From JBFMCT01 sp046565765 (GTDB lineage: Bacteria > Actinomycetota > Acidimicrobiia > Acidimicrobiales > AC-14), in NCBI GenBank assembly GCA_046565765.1, contig JBKHXX010000057.1:1-64000 (forward strand): DNA of 64,000 nt, read 5' to 3'. The position numbers were made by a program, and so were the translations under genes. Under the pieces are notes generated by a model. That model saw nothing but the letters and a program-made list of their open reading frames with translations, did no database searches and was not told where the DNA came from. This document shows positions 58,288 through 64,000 of the stretch, one piece after another (position 1 is the stretch's first letter; every line of letters begins with the position of its first letter).

Positions 58288-59205
58288 TCACACGCTGCGA
58301 CGGTGCTCGTCCAGGACGTCCTCGACGACGTGGAGAGCCGTGCTTCGCCACCCGAACCGCTTCTCGCGCAAGCCGAGCTCCGCCGGATTCTGCAGGCTGT
58401 TGCGAAGCGTGATCAATCCCTTCCACAGCGCCCAGCCCCGGCTTCGGGCCCATGTCCCATCGTCTGCTGCAATGGCATCGTGGAACGCGGCTCTGCTGTT
58501 TCCGGTGAAGAAGGTCCAGGCGATCGTGAGGTCGCAGGCGGGATCGCCGACGGCGCAGCACCCGAAGTCGATGACCGCGCCGAGCCCGCCAGCCTCCACC
58601 AGAAGATTCGACGGCGTGATGTCTCCATGGACCCATACCGACTCTGCGTGGCGTGTCGAAGCCAGTGCCGCTCCCCATAGCTCGGTCGCAGCTCTCCCGT
58701 CGATCTCACCGCGGAGGTCCTCTATCGCCGTCCTCGTCTGCCCGTCGTACACCGCAAGGGGCGCGCCTCGGAAGAAGTTGTGCTCGCCGGGCGGGGGACC
58801 CCCGGAGGGATCAATCCGCTGCAACGCCAACAGGAACTCCGCCAGGTCGAGGGCGAAGCGCTCGGGCCGTGGGATGGCCGCCACGTGGGCGGGCACGCCA
58901 CGCAGCCAGCGGTACACGGACCAAGGCCTCGGGAACCCACACCCGGGTGCGCCCTTGGCGAGCGGGGCGGGGACAGCGACTGGGAGGGCGGCGGCGAAGC
59001 GGGGCAACCACCGGTGCTCCTTGTCGACCTGCGGCACGTACTCGTCGCCTGCGGGCAACCGCACGGACATCTCGTCGCCAAGCCGGAACGTCCTGTTGTC
59101 CGAGCCGTCGACTTCCACCGGAGTGACCGGTAGGTGCGCCCACTGAGGGAACTGGTCCGCGATGAGTCGGGACACGAGGGATGGCGCGATCGCCGCTCGG
59201 TCCAC
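58288..59205 (-). CDS. Aminoglycoside-phosphotransferase-family kinase
   Basis: 305 residues with an APH/choline-kinase fold. The catalytic loop is VHGDITPSNLL (HGDxxxxN), and the metal-binding motif VIDFGCCAVGDPACDL (DFG-like). The N-lobe has DNRTFRLGDEMSVRLP with the ATP-binding Arg in place of Lys. Relatives phosphorylate aminoglycosides, macrolides or homoserine; substrate cannot be told from sequence. Resistance should not be assumed. Confidence 0.9.
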   Translation of the reverse strand: MDRAAIAPSLVSRLIADQFPQWAHLPVTPVEVDGSDNRTFRLGDEMSVRLPAGDEYVPQVDKEHRWLPRFAAALPVAVPAPLAKGAPGCGFPRPWSVYRWLRGVPAHVAAIPRPERFALDLAEFLLALQRIDPSGGPPPGEHNFFRGAPLAVYDGQTRTAIEDLRGEIDGRAATELWGAALASTRHAESVWVHGDITPSNLLVEAGGLGAVIDFGCCAVGDPACDLTIAWTFFTGNSRAAFHDAIAADDGTWARSRGWALWKGLITLRNSLQNPAELGLREKRFGWRSTALHVVEDVLDEHRRSV

Positions 59206-59348
59206 CTCAGCATTCTCGCAAGGGCGCCGAGCGCAGGCCCGAGCTCACCCTGTGCGGGTGAAAGAGCCGAGGCTATGAGCGCATCGACTCGGTGCCCAGT
59301 CCGACATTAGCGAGCACTTCTGGGTCCCTCCTGCGCGACGTTGGTGTC

Positions 59349-59465
59349 ATGCGAGTGGACGAGATCCTGCGAGCGACCCAGAGCGTGCTCGTGGTGGACT
59401 GGCCGTCGCGTGACGTGCCCGACACGCTGGCGCGGGCCGGCTACGACGTCCACGTGCACGGCTGA
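59349..59465 (+). pseudogene. Truncated CoA-binding-domain gene
   Basis: A 38-codon fragment (MRVDEILRATQSVLVVDWPSRD, then DTLARAGYDVHVHG) matches the N-terminus of actinobacterial CoA-binding (NAD(P)-binding-like) proteins, which are usually about 150 residues or more, and then stops at TGA. Sequence beyond the stop (59466-59645) shows no continuation in any frame and no other gene. It looks like a remnant of a deletion. The recognition is from memory of the family. Confidence 0.55.
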
Positions 59466-59645
59466 CGGCAGGACGGCACGGAAGCCGTGGCGGCTCCTGG
59501 CGCCGACACAACCAGATTCAATCGCTCCACCGCGGCTTCTCCGTCGTCACGTCACGACCCGCTCGCTCACCGAGGCTGGGGGTAGCTAGCGGGCACTCCA
59601 GACAAGAGCCGGCAGTTGCACCCGCCCGCGTATTTCTCGGACGCA

Positions 59646-61435
59646 ATGGCCCCATTGTGCAACGCTCGGGGCGTGCGGAAGGCGGGGGATGCGGCGAGCC
59701 TGCTTCGGCATGTGGGCCCCGGCCTGTTCGTCCCACTGGTGGTGCTCGAGTTGGCGTCCGCCGCCACGCCCCTGTCCATCATCATCGTCATAGGGGTCCT
59801 TGTCGGGCGGGTCGCCGGCGACGGGGCAGTGGCGTGGCCCTTGGCCGCACTTGTCCTCCTCCTCGTGCTGCAGCAACTGATCGGTCCCTTCCGCACAGCC
59901 CTGGCGTATCGGGCCACCCGCAGGGTCGACAACGTCATCCGGGGGCGGGTCATGGACGTGGCCAACCGATCGCTCAGCATCGCTCCGCTGGAGGATCCGG
60001 AGGTTCTCGACCGGCTGGAGCTGGCCGGCGGCACCATTGACCTCTACTGGGACGCGTCCCCCGGCGGGGCGGCGGTGGCGGTGATCGCTCGAGCGGGGCG
60101 CTACCTGCAGGTGGCGGGCGCTGCCTGGCTGCTCGCACGCGTGTCCGTGCCGGTCGCGGTCGGGCTCACTGCCCTCGCCTTGATCGCCTCGCACCAGGCG
60201 CGCCGGTGGAACCGGGCCCGGCTAGCCGCCGTCCGGGCCAACGCAGCGTTGGGCCGTGCCTCGCGCTACACCTCGGGCCTCGCCAACACCCCGCCGGCAG
60301 CCAAGGAGGTGCGCATCTTCGGCGTGCTGGACTGGCTGATGGAGCGCTTCCGCGGTGAGTGGGAGGTCGTCAGTTCCAACCGCCTGCTTCCGCTGCGGTG
60401 GGCCGTCACCCGGATCGTGCTGCTTCTGGTCGCCCTGACGCCGGCGGTGGCCTGGGGGTTCGTCGTCCTGGCCCGCTCCGGCGCCAGCGCCCGGTCCCTG
60501 GCGATGGCCCTGCAGGCTGGAATCGCCCTCTTCCCGCTCCTTTTCGAGCAGCGCCAGGACGATGCCTACCAGATCGACTTCGGGCTCGAGGCGTTGGACG
60601 TCTTGCGCGAGCTGGAGGCGACCATCGCCCCCGTCGACGACCACAGAACCGCCGACGCCGCCGGCCTGCCACGGGAGGAGATCCGCTTCGAGGGAGTCCG
60701 CTTCGCCTATCCGGCGTCCGGCCGTGATGTGTTCACCGACCTCGACCTGACCATCGAGGCGGGGACGTCACTGGCCATCGTTGGCAGCAACGGCGCCGGC
60801 AAGACCACACTGATCAAGCTGCTGGCAAGGATGCATGAGCCCCAGTCCGGCACGATCCGCGTCGACGGCAGGCCACTCGACGAACTTGATCCCGCAGCGT
60901 GGCGCCGGCGGCTGGCGGTCATCTTCCAGACTTCGTCCGCTACGAGCTGCCGGCGGCCGACAACGTCAGGTTCGGCGGGGTCGAGTTGCGGGGTGACCGA
61001 CCGGCCCTGGAGGCGGCCGCCGCGAAAGCCGGCGCCCTTGACGTCGTTCAGCGGCTCCCGTGGGGATGGGACACGCCTCTGAACCGTCAGTACCGGGGGG
61101 GTATGGACCTCTCCGGCGGCGAATGGCAGCGGATTGCCCTGGCCCGGGCCCTGTATGCGGTCGAGGCGGGTGCCGGCATCCTGGTGCTCGACGAGCCGAC
61201 CGCCAATCTGGACGTGCGGGCCGAGGCGGCGCTGTTCGAGGACTTCCTCGACCTTACGCGTGGCCTGACTACCATCCTCATCTCCCACCGGTTTTCGACC
61301 GTCCGGCACGCCGACCGCATCGTCGTTCTGGAAGGCGGCACCGTGGTCGAGGACGGCACGCACGGTGACCTCATCGCCGCCGGCGGAAGCTACGCCGGCA
61401 TGTTCCAGCTGCAGGCGGCACGGTTCCGTGACTGA
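59646..61435 (+). pseudogene. ABC exporter half-transporter with a one-base frameshift
   Basis: The first frame encodes a membrane domain (about 5-6 helices, to codon about 330) and the start of an ATPase with Walker A GSNGAGKTTLIKLL. It runs through RRLAVIFQ to about 60929, then loses homology. The next frame back (from about 60930) resumes exactly with the expected FVRYELPAADNVRFG, signature LSGGEWQRIALARAL, Walker B GILVLDEPTANLD and H-loop ILISHRFSTVRHADR. A missing base at CAG^ACTTCG explains it. It is either a recent mutation or a sequencing error. The next half-transporter starts 8 bp inside its end, so they form one unit. Confidence 0.88.
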
Positions 61436-63200
61436 CGCCCGCCGCATCGCCGGGGTCCTCAGGGACTTTGCACGGGGCGCCGGTCGGCGATTGACCACCC
61501 TCGCGGTCGTGACCAGCCTCGCCGGCGGCGCCGCCGCCGTCAGCCTGAGCCTCTGGCTCAAGCTCATCGTCGATGAGGCAGCCGACGGCGACCTGGGGGC
61601 GGTGACAGTTCTGGCCGTCGCCCTCGGGGCGACCGTGATGGCGCAGGCGGCGGCGAGCAGCATGTCGGCCCTCTACCTGGCCCGGCTCCAGTTCGCGTGC
61701 GGCGTGCAGCTCGTGTGCCGCATCATGCAGGCCGCCGGCGGCAGCCCGGGCATCGAGCACTACGAGCGGGCGGAGTATGCCGACCGGATCTCGCTCCTCA
61801 AGTCCCAGACCAACTACATATCGGGCTTCCTCCCCGTCTTGGGTGACGGCCTGGCCCTCGCCGGCCGGGTCGCCATCACCGCCGTCCTCTTGGCCGGCGT
61901 GCACCCGACCCTCCTCCTGCTGCCCCTGCTGGCTCTGCCATCGGTGTGGGCCGGGACGCGCGCCGAACGGGTCGTCAATGGCGCCAACGTCGCTACTGCG
62001 CAGCAGGGCCGGCTCGAGGCCCACCTCTTCGGCCTGTCGACCACCGCGTCACCGGCCAAGGAGGTCCGGGTCTTCGGATTGGGTGCCGAGCTTGCCGACC
62101 GCCGGCGGCGGGCATGGGACGACGTCACGGACACGGTCGCCCGCGCCCAGCTCCGGTCTGGCCTCTTGCGGACCGCGGGCTGGCTGCCCTTCGCAGCCGG
62201 CTACCTCGCCGCGGTGGGCCTCGCCCTCGTTCGTGCCGGCCAGGGTGAGGCCACGCCCGGCGACGTCCTGCTGGTGATGGTCCTGTCCGGGCAGGTCAAT
62301 GGTCAGGTCGCCCAGGTGCTGCACGTCGCCAACCGCTCGGCGACGGCGGTGCGGGTCCTCGGCCACCTCTTCTGGTTGGAAGACCACGCCCGCGACGCCA
62401 TCGCACGCACGACCCCCGCCGAGCCCGTGCCCGTGCCCGACAAGCTTCGGCAAGGCATCGACCTGGAGGGCGTCTCGTTCGGTTATGGCGGCGAGGACGT
62501 ACTGCGCGACATCACCCTGCACCTACCGGCCGGGTCGACGGTGGCCATCGTGGGCGAGAACGGCACCGGCAAGACCACTCTCGTCAAGCTCCTGTGCCGG
62601 TTCTACGAGACGACGTCCGGAGCGATCCGCATGGACGGCGTGGACCTGCGCCGCTTCGACGTCGACGAGTGGCGCCGGCGTGTCTCCGGCGGCTTCCAGG
62701 ACTTCGCCCGGATCGAGCTGACGCTCCGGGAGTCCGTGGGCATCGGCGACATCGCATCGGTCGACGACCCTGTCGCCGTCAGCCGCGCGCTGGACCGGGT
62801 CGGCGCAGACCTGGCCGTGGGTATCGAACAGCAGCTGGGCCAGCAGTGGCTGGGCGGCGTCGACCTGTCGGAGGGCCAGTGGCAGAAGGTGGCCATGGCC
62901 AGAGCGATGATGCGCAAGGAGCCGCTCCTGCTGCTTCTCGACGAGCCAACGTCGGGCCTCGACGCCCACGCGGAGCACGCCCTGTTCGAGCTCTTCGCCG
63001 GCGTTGCCGCCGAGGCGGCGACCCGGACCGGTGCCATTGCCCTGTTCGTGTCCCACCGGTTCTCGACGGTCCGGATGGCCGACCACATCGTGGTCCTCGC
63101 CGGCGGGCGGGTGGTGGAGCAGGGCGACCATGCCTCGCTCATGGGTGCCGCCGGCCTTTATCGAGAGCTGTACGAGATCCAGTCGCGGGCATACAGGTAG
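61428..63200 (+). CDS. ABC exporter half-transporter (membrane + ATPase domains)
   Basis: 590 residues. The membrane domain (about 1-310) has six helices, and the ATPase domain covers about 345-590. Motifs are Walker A GENGTGKTTLVKLL, Q-loop GGFQDFARIELTLRESV, signature LSEGQWQKVAMARAM (LSEGQ variant), Walker B LLLLLDEPTSGLD and the H-loop FVSHRFSTVRMADH. It likely pairs with the preceding half-transporter as a heterodimeric exporter of a drug, peptide or lipid. The GTG at 61428 overlaps the previous gene by 8 bp. Intact by itself. Confidence 0.92.
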   Translation: MTDARRIAGVLRDFARGAGRRLTTLAVVTSLAGGAAAVSLSLWLKLIVDEAADGDLGAVTVLAVALGATVMAQAAASSMSALYLARLQFACGVQLVCRIMQAAGGSPGIEHYERAEYADRISLLKSQTNYISGFLPVLGDGLALAGRVAITAVLLAGVHPTLLLLPLLALPSVWAGTRAERVVNGANVATAQQGRLEAHLFGLSTTASPAKEVRVFGLGAELADRRRRAWDDVTDTVARAQLRSGLLRTAGWLPFAAGYLAAVGLALVRAGQGEATPGDVLLVMVLSGQVNGQVAQVLHVANRSATAVRVLGHLFWLEDHARDAIARTTPAEPVPVPDKLRQGIDLEGVSFGYGGEDVLRDITLHLPAGSTVAIVGENGTGKTTLVKLLCRFYETTSGAIRMDGVDLRRFDVDEWRRRVSGGFQDFARIELTLRESVGIGDIASVDDPVAVSRALDRVGADLAVGIEQQLGQQWLGGVDLSEGQWQKVAMARAMMRKEPLLLLLDEPTSGLDAHAEHALFELFAGVAAEAATRTGAIALFVSHRFSTVRMADHIVVLAGGRVVEQGDHASLMGAAGLYRELYEIQSRAYR

Positions 63201-63278
63201 TGCCGTGCGATAGGGGGCCTTGCGTTGCCGGCCGGTCCGCAGACTGCGCGAGCGCGGCCCTTGCGTAGCCTCAGCCTG

Positions 63279-63932
63279 GTGACTCCCCGTTCCGGGACGA
63301 GGCGCCCACCGAACCTCGAACATGAGCTCGCCGTCGCTGCTGTCAACGTCGTCGATGGCGCGGAGATCAGCGACACGCTCGTGGTCGGCGACCTCTCCGA
63401 GCTGGTCGCGTCCGGCGTCGAGTGGACGGGATGTCGCTTCGATGCTGCCTGCCTCGTCGGCACCCGCCTGGAGGCGAGCCGACTCGTTGACTGCGTCCTG
63501 ACCGGCTGCGACCTTTCCGGGCTCGTGTTCGACCAAGGCTCGTGCACCCGGGTGGAGTTCCGTGGCTGCCGGCTCTCGGGTGTTCAGGCGGCTGGCGGAC
63601 GGTTCCGGGATGTCGCTTTCGTCGATTGCCGACTCGACGCCGCCAACTTCAGGATGTCCCGGTGGGACCGCGCAGAGTTCGACGGCTGCGACCTCGCCGA
63701 AGTCGACCTGTACGGGGCCGAAATGCCGGCGTGTCGCTTCGCGCGCTGCGACATGAGTGGCGCCCACGTCTCAAAGAGCAACCTGTCGGGAGCGCGGTTC
63801 GCTCGGTCGCGCCTCGACGGGATCACCGGAGCGGACGCGTTGCAGGGCATCGCCATCAGCAGCGACCAGCTGATCCCCGTCGCGCTCGCAGTGTTCGCTG
63901 CCCGGGCGATCGTGGTGGACGATTCGCTGTGA
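63279..63932 (+). CDS. Pentapeptide-repeat protein
   Basis: 217 residues. About 25 pentapeptide units A(D/N)LXX-like, such as CRFDAACLVGTRLEASRLVDC, CDLSGLVF and CRLDAANF, imply a right-handed quadrilateral beta-helix (about 45-185) like MfpA/Qnr proteins. Those mimic DNA and protect gyrase from quinolones, but most family members have unknown roles. The C-terminal helix (about 190-217) is hydrophobic. The GTG at 63279 is preferred. It follows the ABC exporter on the same strand by 78 bp. Confidence 0.87.
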   Translation: MTPRSGTRRPPNLEHELAVAAVNVVDGAEISDTLVVGDLSELVASGVEWTGCRFDAACLVGTRLEASRLVDCVLTGCDLSGLVFDQGSCTRVEFRGCRLSGVQAAGGRFRDVAFVDCRLDAANFRMSRWDRAEFDGCDLAEVDLYGAEMPACRFARCDMSGAHVSKSNLSGARFARSRLDGITGADALQGIAISSDQLIPVALAVFAARAIVVDDSL

Positions 63933-63966
63933 CCCCAGTCTGCATTGACGGGGAGGCAGCGTCCAC

Positions 63967-63982
63967 GCCTGGGGCCCCAGGC
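63967..63982 (+). terminator. Perfect palindrome downstream of the pentapeptide gene
   Basis: GCCTGGGGCCCCAGGC is a perfect 16-nt palindrome 35 bp after the stop codon. It can fold as a short GC-rich stem; no U-tract follows within the window. Possible terminator or operator. Confidence 0.4.
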
Positions 63983-64000
63983 CGTCCCAAGTCCCATCGA

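Noticed and set aside
59463..59465. Could this TGA be a selenocysteine codon, given the tRNA-Sec?
   Set aside because: The family has no Cys here, downstream codons do not resemble the family, and no hairpin follows the TGA closely. Truncation fits better.
60920..60940. Programmed frameshift in the ABC transporter
   Set aside because: No slippery heptamer, homopolymer or downstream stem is seen; a simple one-base loss explains it.

Overview
The window is about 72% GC by eye, with GTG and TTG starts common and ATGA/GTGA stop-start overlaps frequent. Gene content points to a free-living actinomycete (Actinomycetota): a DtxR-type repressor, a divergent K+ permease/ceoB/ceoC cluster like that of Mycobacterium tuberculosis, BldG/RsbW-type partner switching, an actinobacterial Flp/Tad pilus operon, a class E sortase, LpqC-like and DUF3105 lipoproteins, and glnE. 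I would guess Acidimicrobiia or a neighbouring deep actinobacterial lineage, but nothing here proves it. I see no transposase, integrase, CRISPR array or rRNA.

Layout. 1-9.5 kb: H+/Na+ pyrophosphatase (cut by the left edge) translationally coupled to a DtxR regulator; an anti-sigma-like ATPase; an ECF sigma factor with an overlapping membrane protein; a KimA/APC-type permease divergent from two TrkA proteins; an OB-fold/RsbW/BldG operon; phoU. 9.5-17.2 kb: a cell-surface region with a class E sortase, its likely LAxTG substrate, an Ig/FnIII membrane protein, and a tightly packed tadZ-tadA-tadB-tadC-flp-tadE operon. 17.3-25.6 kb: selenocysteine tRNA, a group 2 sigma-70 factor, glutamine-dependent NAD synthetase, a sigma factor fused to a zinc-finger/transmembrane/sensor region, and glnE.

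25.6-29.1 kb is an ectoine/hydroxyectoine operon (ectA, ectB, and a single gene fusing ectC to ectD), preceded by a strong palindrome. 29.1-32.6 kb has a lone [NiFe] hydrogenase large subunit divergent from a KaiC-like/XRE/cupin regulator. 32.6-41.3 kb holds a lipoprotein esterase, an acyltransferase-3/serine-hydrolase fusion, a condensation-like acyltransferase, a divergent diadenylate-cyclase-like protein and two lipoproteins. 41.3-45.5 kb: a SnoaL-type ECF sigma factor overlapping a convergent STAS-like gene, two transglutaminases, and a channel-like protein. 45.6-51 kb: a GT-C-like membrane protein and a peptide ABC transporter (two permeases and a binding protein, no ATPase in view).

51-64 kb is more accessory in character: small secreted and membrane proteins, an aromatic-ring/rifampicin-type FAD monooxygenase, a large LuxR (LAL) regulator, a rhodanese, an aminoglycoside-phosphotransferase-like kinase, a truncated CoA-binding gene, two tandem ABC exporter half-transporters (the first carrying a one-base frameshift) and a pentapeptide-repeat protein. 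A recurring theme is ion and osmotic homeostasis: pyrophosphatase, KimA-like K+ importer, TrkA gates, a DAC-like (c-di-AMP) protein and ectoine synthesis all lie within 40 kb. The most notable observations are the EctC-EctD fusion, the tRNA-Sec, the orphan hydrogenase subunit with its unusual divergent regulator, the sigma/anti-sigma/sensor fusion and the DAC-like protein lacking its RHR motif.
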